Below, piece by piece: positions 18,079-27,637 of a DNA stretch of 33,837 nt. A program made the translations under genes and the position numbers. The notes beneath the pieces are model-generated. The model searched no databases, was not told the origin of the DNA, and worked only from the letters and a program-made list of their open reading frames with translations. Source of the stretch: Mycobacterium sp. (GTDB taxonomy: Bacteria; Actinomycetota; Actinomycetes; Mycobacteriales; Mycobacteriaceae). Within the stretch, counting starts at the first letter, position 1. Every line of letters begins with the position of its first letter. The stretch is from NCBI GenBank assembly GCA_026393245.1, contig JAPLAO010000130.1, forward strand, positions 1-33,837, written 5' to 3'.

Positions 18079-19384
18079 TACCCGAGGGCCTGATAACCGT
18101 GGGCCTGACCGTGACTTCCGCGGGCCCGGTGACGAGCCGTCGCTGGATGCGATCCGCAGCAGCGACGATTTCATCAACGCGCTTGCCACCGGGGGACCGG
18201 CGACACCACGTGACGCTGCGGACGCCGACCTGGCGGCACTTCTCGGCGGCTGGCGAGACGAGATGCGCTTCCCGCCGGCGACCGGCCTGATCTCCGAATC
18301 CGACGCGATCGCCGCTCTGAACGCCGGGCTGGCGCAGAAGCCGACCCGCGTCGACCGGGAGGTCCGGGACATCCGATCGTCGGCCACCACGCGCAGCAGG
18401 CGTGGACTGAGCGTGGTCGGTGCCGCGGCCGCTGCCGTGATGTGTATCGGCGGCTTCGGCGCCGTGGTTGCGGGCGCCGGCCCCGGCGATGCCCTCTACG
18501 GGCTGCGCTCGATGCTCTTCGGCGCCCCGACGCAGGTCCGTGATGACCAGGTGGCGCTCGCCGCGCGTACCGAGCTGAATCAGGTCCAGGATCTCATCGC
18601 CCGCGGCGATTGGGAGCAGGCCCAGGACAAGTTGGTGGCGGTCAGTTCCCAGGTGGAGACCATCGGGGACGGGCAGCAAAAGCAGGAGTTGATGGACCAG
18701 TTCAACGACCTGTCGGCCAAGGTGGTGGAGCGCGATCCGGAGGCCACGGCCCCGCCGGGTATCACCTATACCGTGCCGCCGTCGGCCACCGATCTGGTAC
18801 CCGCGGTGGCACCGCCCACCAGCACGCCCGGTGCGCCGTCACCGACCGACTCCGCGACGACCACGCCGGAGTCGGCCTTGTCGGGCACCAGCATCACATC
18901 GACCTCAGCATTGCCGACGACGAGTGCGTCGCCGACGACGAGTGCCGCGACGACGAGCGCGGCCCCGGCGACGAGTGCCGCCCCGACGTCGACGACGACG
19001 AGTGCCGCCCCGACGACAACCTCGGCACCGACGAAGTCCACGACGACAACGGTCCCGACGACGACAACGGCCCCGACGACTGCGACCGCGACGACGACTG
19101 TGGCCCCGACGACGACCGTCGCCCCGACGACTGCGACCCCGACGACAAGTGCCGCGCCGGCCGCGACGACCTCGGTCGCGGCGAAGTCGTCAACCCCAGA
19201 CCAGGCCACGGCGGCAACCACCACGGCCGCTCCGGCGCAGGCGGTGACCACGACGACGCAGGCACCCCAGACCACGGTTGCCCAGCCCACGACGGCCGCG
19301 ACCACGACGGCGGAAGCACCGAAGGCGCCGGCGCCGGTGACCACGACTACGGTCGTGATTCCGCTGCCGGTCCCGGCTGGTTAA
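18071..19384 (+). CDS. rsdA: Anti-sigma-D factor RsdA with extended Thr/Pro/Ala stalk
   Basis: Single-pass membrane inhibitor of SigD, 437 residues. The cytoplasmic N-terminal sigma-binding part includes DDFINALAT and DLAALLGGWRDEMRFPP (to about residue 90). One membrane helix lies at about 112-137, then PGDALYGLRSMLFG and a helical segment to about 220. From about 225 to the end the exported part is almost only Thr, Ala, Pro, Ser and Val, with PTTSA-type repeats and a final PLPVPAG. I recall the M. tuberculosis protein as about 300 residues, so most of the excess is this stalk. Thr/Pro-rich exported segments are typical O-mannosylation targets. ATG 18071 overlaps sigD. Its stop overlaps the convergent gene's stop (TTAA, 19381-19384). 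Confidence 0.9.
   Translation: MSDTRGPDNRGPDRDFRGPGDEPSLDAIRSSDDFINALATGGPATPRDAADADLAALLGGWRDEMRFPPATGLISESDAIAALNAGLAQKPTRVDREVRDIRSSATTRSRRGLSVVGAAAAAVMCIGGFGAVVAGAGPGDALYGLRSMLFGAPTQVRDDQVALAARTELNQVQDLIARGDWEQAQDKLVAVSSQVETIGDGQQKQELMDQFNDLSAKVVERDPEATAPPGITYTVPPSATDLVPAVAPPTSTPGAPSPTDSATTTPESALSGTSITSTSALPTTSASPTTSAATTSAAPATSAAPTSTTTSAAPTTTSAPTKSTTTTVPTTTTAPTTATATTTVAPTTTVAPTTATPTTSAAPAATTSVAAKSSTPDQATAATTTAAPAQAVTTTTQAPQTTVAQPTTAATTTAEAPKAPAPVTTTTVVIPLPVPAG
18906..19175 (+). repeat. Imperfect CGACGA-rich microsatellite encoding the RsdA stalk
   Basis: Short imperfect repeats built around CCGACGACGAGTGC and ACGACGACNNC recur many times and translate in frame as PTTSA, TTTAP and TTTVAP units. 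The three-base periodicity means gains and losses can keep the frame. Other frames of the same tract give Asp-rich or Arg-rich open frames that are artefacts of the repeat. Confidence 0.8.
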
Positions 19385-19785
19385 CGAAAGCCGTCGTAGT
19401 CCGATGTGGCTTCGTTGAGCGCGGCATCGGCGTAGCCGCGGCAGTAGTCCCACGTGACGTAGGCGTCCGGTTCTGGATCGTAAGCTGGTTCGTGCGGTCG
19501 GACGGTGCCATCGATCAAGAGCTGAAGAAGGTTGGCGCGCAACATATCCCAGTCGTGGTAGTGATCCTCATTGCATTCATCGCAACACACCACCAAACCC
19601 CTGACGCCTCTACGCGCCAGCAGGTTCTCATAGACCGCTAGATCGGCCAGGTCGGCCTCCACCGCGGAGCGTTCCTCGGAATCAAGCGGCTGTCCGGGCT
19701 CCATGGCGTCCAGCGCCGCCGATGGGTCGTACGGGTCATCGGCGAACGGGTCGGGCGGCAGGCCAGGGGGGAGGTGGTCGCGCAC
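19381..19785 (-). CDS. DUF5319-type conserved actinobacterial protein
   Basis: A 134-residue acidic soluble protein corresponding in position and orientation to Rv3412 of M. tuberculosis. An N-terminal Pro/Asp-rich part (LPPGLPPDPFADDPYDPSAALDAM) is followed by a helix (RSAVEADLADLAVYENLL), then GLVVCCDECNEDHYHDWDMLRANLLQLL and, near the end, VTWDYCRGYADAALNE. The CC-x2-C plus HYH and the later Cys could form a metal site, but this is inference. The GTG at 19785 follows a TANNNT -10 by 6 nt, suggesting a leaderless transcript. It is convergent with rsdA, with stops overlapping. No function is known to me. Confidence 0.85.
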   Translation of the reverse strand: MRDHLPPGLPPDPFADDPYDPSAALDAMEPGQPLDSEERSAVEADLADLAVYENLLARRGVRGLVVCCDECNEDHYHDWDMLRANLLQLLIDGTVRPHEPAYDPEPDAYVTWDYCRGYADAALNEATSDYDGFR

Positions 19786-19791
19786 CTGCTC

Positions 19792-19797
19792 AGCCTA
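19792..19797 (-). promoter_or_regulatory. -10 box of a probable leaderless promoter for the DUF5319 gene
   Basis: On the minus strand TAGGCT (TANNNT) ends 6 nt before the GTG at 19785. The divergent guaB promoter lies about 50 bp away in the same 80-bp gap. Confidence 0.55.
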
Positions 19798-19842
19798 CGC
19801 AGCGCCGGAGGTATCGCGCCAGGTATCGAACCGGCGTGCCGA

Positions 19843-19848
19843 TAGGAT
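19843..19848 (+). promoter_or_regulatory. -10 box upstream of guaB
   Basis: TAGGAT fits TANNNT and would start transcription around 19855, leaving a leader of about 10 nt before ATG 19866. No Shine-Dalgarno is seen before that ATG; a weak GGAGG (19868-19872) lies inside it, ahead of the in-frame ATG 19881. Confidence 0.45.
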
Positions 19849-19850
19849 GA

Positions 19851-21398
<1,548 letters not shown>

Positions 21399-21409
21399 GC
21401 AAACACATC

Positions 21410-22543
21410 ATGCGCGACATGGTTGAAATCGGTATGGGCCGAACCGCCCGCCGCACATACGAACTCAACGAGATCAACATCGTGCCCGCCAGGCGCACCC
21501 GCTCATCCAAGGCCGTGTCCACCTCCTGGCAGCTGGATGCCTACCGGTTCGACATCCCGGTCCTCGCACACCCGACCGATGCCCTGGTGTCACCGGAGTT
21601 CGCCATTGAGCTTGGCCGTCTTGGTGGATTAGGTGTGCTCAATGGTGAGGGACTCATCGGCCGCCACGCCGACGTCGAGTCCAAGATCGCTCGCGTCATC
21701 GAGTTGGCCGACGATGCGGACCCGTCGGCCTCCATCCGGCTCCTTCAGCAGTTGCATGCGGCCCCGCTTGACCCCGAACTGCTCGGGGCGGCGGTGGCCC
21801 GCATCCGGGAGGCCGGGATCACCACCGCGGTGCGGGTGAGCCCGCAGAATGCCCAGGCGCTCACCCCGGCGCTGGTGTCGGCGGGAATCGACCTGCTGGT
21901 CATCCAGGGCACCATCATCTCGGCGGAGCGGGTTGCCTCCGATGAAGAACCGCTGAACCTCAAGACCTTCATCTCCGAACTCGATGTTCCGGTGGTGGCT
22001 GGCGGGGTGGCTGACCACCGCACCGCGCTTCATCTGATGCGCACCGGTGCGGCCGGTGTGATCGTCGGCTACGGCTCGACGCTGGGCGCGACCACCAGTG
22101 ACGAGGTGCTCGGCATCAACGTGCCGATGGCCACCGCGATCGCCGACGCCGCCGCGGCCCGCCGCGAATACCTCGATGAGACCGGTGGCCGCTACGTTCA
22201 CGTGCTCGCCGACGGCGATATCCACACCTCCGGTGAGCTTGCCAAGGCCATCGCCTGCGGCGCCGACGCCGTCCTGCTCGGCACGCCGTTGGCCGTAGCC
22301 GCGGAAGCACCCGGCAACGGATGGTTCTGGCCGGCTGCCGCCGCGCACCCGTCGCTGCCGCGCGGTTGCATGCTCCAGGTGGCACTCGGCGACCGGCCGT
22401 CGCTCGATGAGGTGCTCAATGGGCCGTCCGACGACCCGTTCGGCTCACTCAACCTCGTCGGCGGGCTTCGTCGTTCGATGGCCAAGGCCGGCTATTGCGA
22501 CCTCAAGGAGTTCCAGAAGGTCGGACTGACCGTCGGTAGCTAA
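21410..22543 (+). CDS. guaB3: GuaB3-family IMP dehydrogenase/GMP reductase-like protein
   Basis: A 377-residue TIM-barrel protein of the IMPDH/GMPR superfamily, GuaB3 type. Features include MVEIGMGRTARRTYELNEINIVPARRTRSS at the start, LGRLGGLGVLNGEGLIGRH, DLLVIQGTIISAERVAS, VVAGGVADHRTALHLMRTGAAGVIVG, and VHVLADGDIHTSGELAKAIACGADAVLLGTPLA. CBS domains are absent. The position of the IMPDH cysteine loop reads YGSTLGATTSDE with no Cys. Mycobacterial GuaB3 is not reported as a working IMPDH; cyanobacterial GuaB3 has been described as a GMP reductase. ATG 21410 or 21419 may be used; the latter matches the usual MVEIGMG start. It sits between guaB and guaA. Confidence 0.93.
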   Translation: MRDMVEIGMGRTARRTYELNEINIVPARRTRSSKAVSTSWQLDAYRFDIPVLAHPTDALVSPEFAIELGRLGGLGVLNGEGLIGRHADVESKIARVIELADDADPSASIRLLQQLHAAPLDPELLGAAVARIREAGITTAVRVSPQNAQALTPALVSAGIDLLVIQGTIISAERVASDEEPLNLKTFISELDVPVVAGGVADHRTALHLMRTGAAGVIVGYGSTLGATTSDEVLGINVPMATAIADAAAARREYLDETGGRYVHVLADGDIHTSGELAKAIACGADAVLLGTPLAVAAEAPGNGWFWPAAAAHPSLPRGCMLQVALGDRPSLDEVLNGPSDDPFGSLNLVGGLRRSMAKAGYCDLKEFQKVGLTVGS

Positions 22544-22565
22544 GTTTCGGTCGCACACCCGCCTC

Positions 22566-22571
22566 TAGACT
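22566..22571 (+). promoter_or_regulatory. -10 box of a probable leaderless promoter for guaA
   Basis: TAGACT (TANNNT) ends 6 nt before GTG 22578. This argues for 22578 rather than GTG 22572 as the true guaA start. Confidence 0.55.
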
Positions 22572-22577
22572 GTGCCG

Positions 22578-24164
22578 GTGCAACCGGACTCAGTATCGCC
22601 TCGCCCCGTCCTGGTGGTCGACTTCGGCGCTCAATACGCCCAGTTGATCGCCCGACGCGTCCGAGAGGCCCGGGTGTTCTCCGAAGTCATCGCGCACACC
22701 GCGACCGTCGAGGAGATCAAGGCCAAAAACCCGCGGGCGATCGTGCTGTCCGGTGGGCCGGCCAGCGTGTACGCCGATGGCGCGCCCCAGCTTGACCCGG
22801 GCGTGTTCGATCTCGGAATTCCGGTATTCGGCATCTGCTACGGATTCCAGGCTATGGCCCAGGCTCTCGGTGGCACCGTCGCACGTACCGGTACCAGCGA
22901 GTACGGCCGCACCGATCTCAATGTTGTTGGTGGCGAACTGCATTCCGGTCTGCCGGGTACGCAGCCGGTGTGGATGAGTCATGGCGATGCGGTGACTCAT
23001 CCACCGGCGGGCTTCGAGGTGGTGGCCACCAGCGCGGGCGCACCGGTGGCGGCATTCGAGGATCGCAGCCGCGGATTCGCCGGGGTGCAGTACCACCCCG
23101 AAGTGATCCACACTCCGCACGGCCAGCAGGTGCTCAGCAGGTTCCTGCACGACTTCGCCGGGATCGACGCGGACTGGACGCCTGCCAATATCGCCGAGTC
23201 ACTCATCGACAGCGTTGGTGGGCAGATCGGCGAGGGCCGGGCCATCTGCGGACTGTCCGGCGGAGTGGACTCCGCGGTGGCGGCCGCACTGGTTCAGCGG
23301 GCCGTCGGCGACCGTTTGACGTGTGTGTTCGTCGATCATGGACTGCTGCGCGCCGGCGAACGTGAACAGGTGCAACGCGATTTCGTGGCGGCAACCGGTG
23401 CCCGGCTTGTGACGGTCGATGCGCAGGACAGATTCCTGGAAGCGCTGTCCGGCGTGACCGATCCGGAGGGCAAACGCAAGATCATCGGCCGTGAATTCAT
23501 CCGCTCCTTCGAGGGTGCGGTACGAGACCTGTTGGCTGGCAACGATTCTGGCGACGATTCTGGTACCGAGCACATCGAGTTCCTGGTGCAGGGCACGCTG
23601 TACCCGGACGTCGTCGAATCCGGCGGTGGCAGTGGCACTGCCAATATCAAGAGCCATCACAATGTCGGTGGTCTGCCGGCCGACCTGAAATTCACCCTTG
23701 TCGAGCCGCTGCGGTTGTTATTCAAGGACGAGGTTCGTGCGGTTGGCCGCGAACTCGGTCTGCCCGAGGAAATCGTTGCGCGCCAACCCTTTCCAGGACC
23801 CGGCTTGGGTATCCGGATCGTCGGTGAGGTCACCGCGGACCGGCTCGACACACTGCGCCGTGCCGATTTGATCGCGCGCGAGGAGTTGACGTCGGCCGGG
23901 TTGGATCAGCAGATCTGGCAGTGCCCGGTGGTGCTGCTGGCCGATATCCGTTCGGTCGGGGTCCAGGGTGACGGACGAACCTACGGCCACCCGATCGTGC
24001 TGCGTCCGGTCTCCAGCGAAGACGCCATGACGGCCGACTGGACCCGGGTTCCCTATGAGGTGCTCGAACGGATCTCGACGCGGATCACCAATGAGGTGCC
24101 CGAGGTCAACCGGGTGGTGCTTGATGTGACGAGCAAACCGCCGGGCACCATCGAGTGGGAATAG
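22578..24164 (+). CDS. guaA: GMP synthase (glutamine-hydrolysing)
   Basis: Converts XMP to GMP with ATP and glutamine. The 528-residue protein has an N-terminal class I glutamine amidotransferase domain: [23 protein letters not shown] with nucleophile Cys87, and VQYHPEV. The ATP pyrophosphatase domain carries the PP-loop SGGVDS (227-232), VDHGLLR, and the XMP-binding and dimer region [20 protein letters not shown]. It ends in [11 protein letters not shown]. An in-frame 12-bp tandem duplication (23538-23561) lengthens the loop before [12 protein letters not shown] compared with M. tuberculosis GuaA. GTG 22578 is preferred because of the leaderless -10 box; GTG 22572 adds two residues. No terminator is seen downstream. 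Confidence 0.97.
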   Translation: MQPDSVSPRPVLVVDFGAQYAQLIARRVREARVFSEVIAHTATVEEIKAKNPRAIVLSGGPASVYADGAPQLDPGVFDLGIPVFGICYGFQAMAQALGGTVARTGTSEYGRTDLNVVGGELHSGLPGTQPVWMSHGDAVTHPPAGFEVVATSAGAPVAAFEDRSRGFAGVQYHPEVIHTPHGQQVLSRFLHDFAGIDADWTPANIAESLIDSVGGQIGEGRAICGLSGGVDSAVAAALVQRAVGDRLTCVFVDHGLLRAGEREQVQRDFVAATGARLVTVDAQDRFLEALSGVTDPEGKRKIIGREFIRSFEGAVRDLLAGNDSGDDSGTEHIEFLVQGTLYPDVVESGGGSGTANIKSHHNVGGLPADLKFTLVEPLRLLFKDEVRAVGRELGLPEEIVARQPFPGPGLGIRIVGEVTADRLDTLRRADLIAREELTSAGLDQQIWQCPVVLLADIRSVGVQGDGRTYGHPIVLRPVSSEDAMTADWTRVPYEVLERISTRITNEVPEVNRVVLDVTSKPPGTIEWE

Positions 24165-24219
24165 TGCCCGGCCGCTGACCGCTTGACGCTTGTCGGGGGA
24201 CGGGTGTTTACTTTCAATA

Positions 24220-24235
24220 TCGAACATATATTCGA
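24220..24235 (+). promoter_or_regulatory. SOS box (LexA site) of imuA'-imuB
   Basis: TCGAAC-ATAT-ATTCGA differs by one base from the mycobacterial LexA palindrome TCGAAC-N4-GTTCGA. A near-consensus -10, TATATT (24227-24232), lies within it, so LexA would block polymerase until DNA damage. Transcripts would carry a leader of about 30 nt with the Shine-Dalgarno GGGAGG (24259-24264). Confidence 0.9.
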
Positions 24236-24270
24236 AAAAAGTGGATGTCGATCGCAGCGGGAGGTGGGCG

Positions 24271-24894
24271 ATGACGGCGGCTATCGCCCTGGAGAAGGGC
24301 CAGTTTGACCGCTCTGAGCAGCTAGAACAGCTTCGACGCCAGATGGCGGCGGTGTCCGGGAAGGTGGGTGCCCGATCGCCGGCGGTCGAGGTGCCCGAGC
24401 CGCTGGTGGCCGGGGTGCCGAAGGGCGCGGTGGCGGTGCTGTCGGGAGCCCGGTCACTACCGGTGAGCCTGGCCGCCGCGGTGACGGCCGCGGGCGGTCA
24501 TGTGGCCGTTGTCGGACTGCCGGACTTCGGGTTGTTGGCCGCTGCCGAGATGGGCGCGGATCTCACTCGGCTCGCGGTGATCCCGCAACCGGGTGCCGAT
24601 CCGGTGGAGGTGGCCGCGGTGCTGATGGACGGGATGGATCTGGTGGTGCTTGGTCTGGCCGGGCGATCGGTGTCCGCGACGCGAGCGCGCGCCGTGGTGG
24701 CGCGGGCCCGCCAGCGGGGCTGCACTCTGCTGGTGACGCAGGGGGACTGGCAGGGCGCGTCGATCCGGATGGATGCCCGAGTGAGTGGTTATGACATCAC
24801 CTCGGGCCCCGGCGGCCCCGGCGAGGTTCCGGTGGCGGGCTATGGCCGGATCAGTGCGGTGCGGGTGTCGATCCGGACGCGAGGGCGTCAGTGA
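24271..24894 (+). CDS. imuA': Mutasome accessory protein ImuA'
   Basis: DNA-damage-induced RecA-like protein that works with ImuB and DnaE2 in translesion synthesis and induced mutagenesis. The 207-residue protein has an N-terminal helix [16 protein letters not shown], then a degenerate RecA core: [24 protein letters not shown] where a Walker A would be but without [30 protein letters not shown], and [37 protein letters not shown] 24271 has a strong Shine-Dalgarno (GGGAGG, 6-nt spacing) and lies downstream of the SOS box; the longer frame would begin above that box and is rejected. It overlaps imuB by 4 bp. Confidence 0.92.
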   Translation: MTAAIALEKGQFDRSEQLEQLRRQMAAVSGKVGARSPAVEVPEPLVAGVPKGAVAVLSGARSLPVSLAAAVTAAGGHVAVVGLPDFGLLAAAEMGADLTRLAVIPQPGADPVEVAAVLMDGMDLVVLGLAGRSVSATRARAVVARARQRGCTLLVTQGDWQGASIRMDARVSGYDITSGPGGPGEVPVAGYGRISAVRVSIRTRGRQ

Positions 24895-26438
24895 CACCGT
24901 TAGTGACTGCCCGGGTGCTGGCGATCTGGTGCATGGACTGGCCGGCGGTGGCAGCGACGGCATCGGCCGAACTGCCGCACACCGCAGCGGTCGCGGTCAC
25001 ATCCGCCAATCGGGTGATCGCCTGTTCGGCAGCGGCGCGGGCGGCGGGGGTTCGGCGCGGTCTGCGCCGGCGTGAGGCCCAGGCGCGCTGTCCGCAGGTG
25101 CATATCGTCGCCGCCGACGAGGCCCGGGATGCGCGGTTCTTCGAGGGTGTCACGGCGGCGGTGGACGATGTGGTGCCCCGGGTCGAAGTGCTGCGGCCGG
25201 GGCTAGTGGTGTTGCCGGTCCGCGGCGCGGCCCGCTACTTCGGTTCTGAGCAGGCGGCGGCTGAACGATTGGTCGACGCCGTCGCCGCGGCCGGTGCGGA
25301 GTGTCAGGTGGGAATCGCCGATCAGTTGCCCACGGCGGTATTCGCCGCCAAGGCCGGCCGGTTGGTGACACCCGGTCAGGATGCGCCGTTCCTGTCAGAA
25401 CTGTCCATCCGGCAGCTGTATACCGAGCCGAGCCTTTCCGGTCCTGGCCGAGAAGAGCTCGCAGATCTGTTGTGGCGCATGGGAATCCGAACTTTTGGCC
25501 AGTTCGCCGCGCTACCTCGTAAGGACGTTGCCTCCCGATTCGGCACCGATGCCGTGGTGGCCCACCGATTCGTCCGGGCCGAGCCCGGGCGCGGACCTTC
25601 CGGACGCGAGTTGCCACCGGATCTTGATGCGGTACTGCACTGCGACCCGCCGATCGACCGGGTTGATGCCGCCGCGTTCGCCGGTCGGACACTGGCTGCC
25701 GCGCTGCACCGCAGCCTGGAGGCGGCCGGTGTCGGATGCACCCGGTTGGCCATCCACGCCGTCACGGTCGGCGGCGGTGAGCACAGTCGGGTATGGCGGT
25801 GCGCCGAACCCTTGACCGAGGATGCCACCGCCGACCGGGTGCGCTGGCAACTCGACGGCTGGCTGCAACACCGACTGTTAGGAGCGCGTGGCCCCACCGG
25901 CCCGGTGTCGATGCTGCGACTGCAACCCGTGGAAGTCGTTTCCGCAGAAGCACTTCAGCTGCCGCTCTGGGGCGGCCTCGGCAGCGATGACCGGATGCGG
26001 GCCAGCCGGGCGCTGGCCCGGGTGCAGGGTCTGCTGGGCCTTGACGCCGTACAGCTGCCGGTGCTCAGCGGCGGTCGCCTGCCCGCCGAGCGGATAACCC
26101 TGACACCGTTCGGCGACGAGTCGGTTCCCAGTTCCGCGCCCGACCGGCCCTGGCCGGGCCGGCTGCCGCAGCCTGCGCCGGCCGTGCTTCTGGACCAACC
26201 GGTGGAACTCCTTGATTTCCAGGGCAATCCGGTTCAGGTGACCGATCGCGGGATGTTCACCGGCGAACCGTCCCGATTGGGCGGCACGGCGTCGCGCTAC
26301 CGGGGTGAACTGAGTTGGTGGGCCGGTCCATGGCCGACCGGCGAACAGACCGCATGTGCCCAGGTGTTGGTGGATGGCACCGCGCTGCTGCTGTGCTATC
26401 GGCGGCACCGGTGGTACCTCGAGGGTGCTTACGAGTGA
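24891..26438 (+). CDS. imuB: Catalytically inactive Y-family polymerase homologue ImuB
   Basis: Hub of the mycobacterial mutasome, linking DnaE2 and ImuA' to the beta clamp. The 515-residue protein has a Y-family palm and fingers region starting [13 protein letters not shown]. The polymerase acidic motifs are missing: the usual SxDE is replaced by [15 protein letters not shown] helix-hairpin-helix-like region follows ([25 protein letters not shown]), then a little-finger domain. The clamp-binding motif QLPLWG lies at residues 356-361 and the C-terminal tail needed for partner contacts is complete. GTG 24891 overlaps imuA' (GTGA); GTG 24903 is an alternative. Its 3' end overlaps the convergent thioesterase gene by 10 bp. 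Confidence 0.94.
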   Translation: MTPLVTARVLAIWCMDWPAVAATASAELPHTAAVAVTSANRVIACSAAARAAGVRRGLRRREAQARCPQVHIVAADEARDARFFEGVTAAVDDVVPRVEVLRPGLVVLPVRGAARYFGSEQAAAERLVDAVAAAGAECQVGIADQLPTAVFAAKAGRLVTPGQDAPFLSELSIRQLYTEPSLSGPGREELADLLWRMGIRTFGQFAALPRKDVASRFGTDAVVAHRFVRAEPGRGPSGRELPPDLDAVLHCDPPIDRVDAAAFAGRTLAAALHRSLEAAGVGCTRLAIHAVTVGGGEHSRVWRCAEPLTEDATADRVRWQLDGWLQHRLLGARGPTGPVSMLRLQPVEVVSAEALQLPLWGGLGSDDRMRASRALARVQGLLGLDAVQLPVLSGGRLPAERITLTPFGDESVPSSAPDRPWPGRLPQPAPAVLLDQPVELLDFQGNPVQVTDRGMFTGEPSRLGGTASRYRGELSWWAGPWPTGEQTACAQVLVDGTALLLCYRRHRWYLEGAYE

Positions 26439-26812
26439 GCTAGCTGATCCCGGAACCAGTCCGGCCACGGCTGCTTGTCAAAGGTCACCGCATCCACGCA
26501 GACGTGGGTCATGGTCGCCTCCGCGATCAGCTCAGTGCCGCGGTCGAAGGTGTAGCGGCTGCGCAGCGAGGTGTTACCCGGCGTTTCGATCGAGACGTTC
26601 ACCACCAGCTCATCGTTGAACCGCGCGGGCCGGCGGAAACGCAACTCGGCCGCGGCCACCACGAAGTCGATACCCCGTTCGGCAAACACCTCGAAGCTGC
26701 CGACCACCGAAATCAGCGCCTCGGTGTGCGCCATGTCGATCCAGGTGAGGTAGTGGCCGTTGAACGCCCGCCCCTGCATATCGCACTCGGCATACCGCAC
26801 CCGCAGCGGCAT
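26429..26812 (-). CDS. Hotdog-fold acyl-CoA thioesterase (4-HBA-CoA thioesterase type)
   Basis: A small (127-residue) hotdog thioesterase. The motif RVRYAECDMQGRAFNGHYLTWIDMA is the family signature, with the catalytic Asp in AECD and the central hotdog helix following. RFRRPARFNDELVVNVSIETPGNTSLRSRYTF forms the later strands. It probably hydrolyses an acyl- or aryl-CoA in the cytoplasm; the substrate is unknown. ATG 26812 leaves 13 nt after the lpqD stop, but it trims the first strand (HFAMPLRVRY); an in-frame TTG at 26836 would restore it by overlapping lpqD. No Shine-Dalgarno decides between them. Likely co-transcribed with lpqD; convergent with imuB. Confidence 0.85.
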   Translation of the reverse strand: MPLRVRYAECDMQGRAFNGHYLTWIDMAHTEALISVVGSFEVFAERGIDFVVAAAELRFRRPARFNDELVVNVSIETPGNTSLRSRYTFDRGTELIAEATMTHVCVDAVTFDKQPWPDWFRDQLAHS

Positions 26813-26825
26813 CGCGAAGTGCGCG

Positions 26826-27548
26826 TCAGTCGTCAATGGAGAAGTTGGTGATCCCGTCCCAGTCCACGACGGTCCACCCACTCGTCGGGTTACCGGTGAG
26901 CACAATCTGGCCCGCGTTGGGCAGGGGATGATCTCGCAGCAGACTCGGCTTGCCATTGCGGGCGTTCAGCAGCGTCCACATCATGATCGCGAGCCCACTG
27001 GAGAATGCGACCGGTTTGTCCTCGCCACTCCCATAAATTTTCCCAATGGCGGCGGTGAATGCTCCGTTGAACTGGTTTCCGTCCACCGAACCCGGGATAC
27101 CGAACCGACGGTCACCTTTGAGCCAGGCCTCCGGCCCCAGCAGCAACGTGTCGGAGGTTTCCGACGCGGGTATGCCCTCGTACCAGCCCGCGGGGATCTC
27201 GTTGAGGCCCGGCAAGACCGTCACCTGTTTGCCCAGCGCCTTCGCCATCGGCGCGGCGGACTGCTGGGAGCGCAGCATCTGCGAGGAGTAGATGCCGTCA
27301 TAGCCGTTGCCCGACAGCTTGTTCGCCAGTGCGGCCGCCTGCTCTATACCGACCGGCGTCAGCGGGGGGCCGGGCACCGTGCTCGATGAGATGCCGGCCG
27401 CGTTGGCCTCCGACTCGCCGTGCCGGATCAGCGTCAGGGTCACGTCGCGTCCCAGCGACTGGGTGCCTCCGCCGCAGGCGGCCACCATGACCACCGTGAG
27501 CATTGCCGCCACCGCTGTGCAGATTTTTCGGGTGAAAGAAACGTGCAT
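26826..27548 (-). CDS. lpqD: Histidine-phosphatase-family lipoprotein LpqD
   Basis: A 240-residue exported lipoprotein. The signal peptide has a basic start (SFTRK) and hydrophobic core, ending in the lipobox VAAC followed by Gly residues. The mature part is a phosphoglycerate-mutase-like domain with the RHG motif LTLIRHGESEANAAG, LTPVGIEQAAALANKL and IYSSQMLRSQQSAAPMAKAL. A later FSSGLAIMMWTLL segment stands where the second catalytic His is usually found, and no clear GH pair is seen, so phosphatase activity is uncertain. ATG 27548 is the only start giving a proper signal; the frame above it is basic and unlike any protein. It is divergent from htdY, as in M. tuberculosis (Rv3390/Rv3389c). 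Confidence 0.9.
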   Translation of the reverse strand: MHVSFTRKICTAVAAMLTVVMVAACGGGTQSLGRDVTLTLIRHGESEANAAGISSSTVPGPPLTPVGIEQAAALANKLSGNGYDGIYSSQMLRSQQSAAPMAKALGKQVTVLPGLNEIPAGWYEGIPASETSDTLLLGPEAWLKGDRRFGIPGSVDGNQFNGAFTAAIGKIYGSGEDKPVAFSSGLAIMMWTLLNARNGKPSLLRDHPLPNAGQIVLTGNPTSGWTVVDWDGITNFSIDD

Positions 27549-27637
27549 ACCGACAGCGTGCACTGTTCGTGGCCCTGGCGGGGTGGAATTAGAGCGAGTG
27601 CAATTATGGAATCTCATCCACGAACAGGAGTGCGGCA

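Noticed and set aside
18610..19641. Plus-strand frame rich in Asp and Glu (DDECRPDD-type) within rsdA and beyond
   Set aside because: It is the repeat tract read in another frame; RsdA features are in the called frame and this one has no start signal. The Val/Ala-rich minus frame at 18766-19344 is rejected for the same reason.
24190..24270. Extended N-terminus of ImuA' starting at 24190
   Set aside because: It would place the SOS box and promoter inside the coding region; ATG 24271 has a strong Shine-Dalgarno and gives the normal length.
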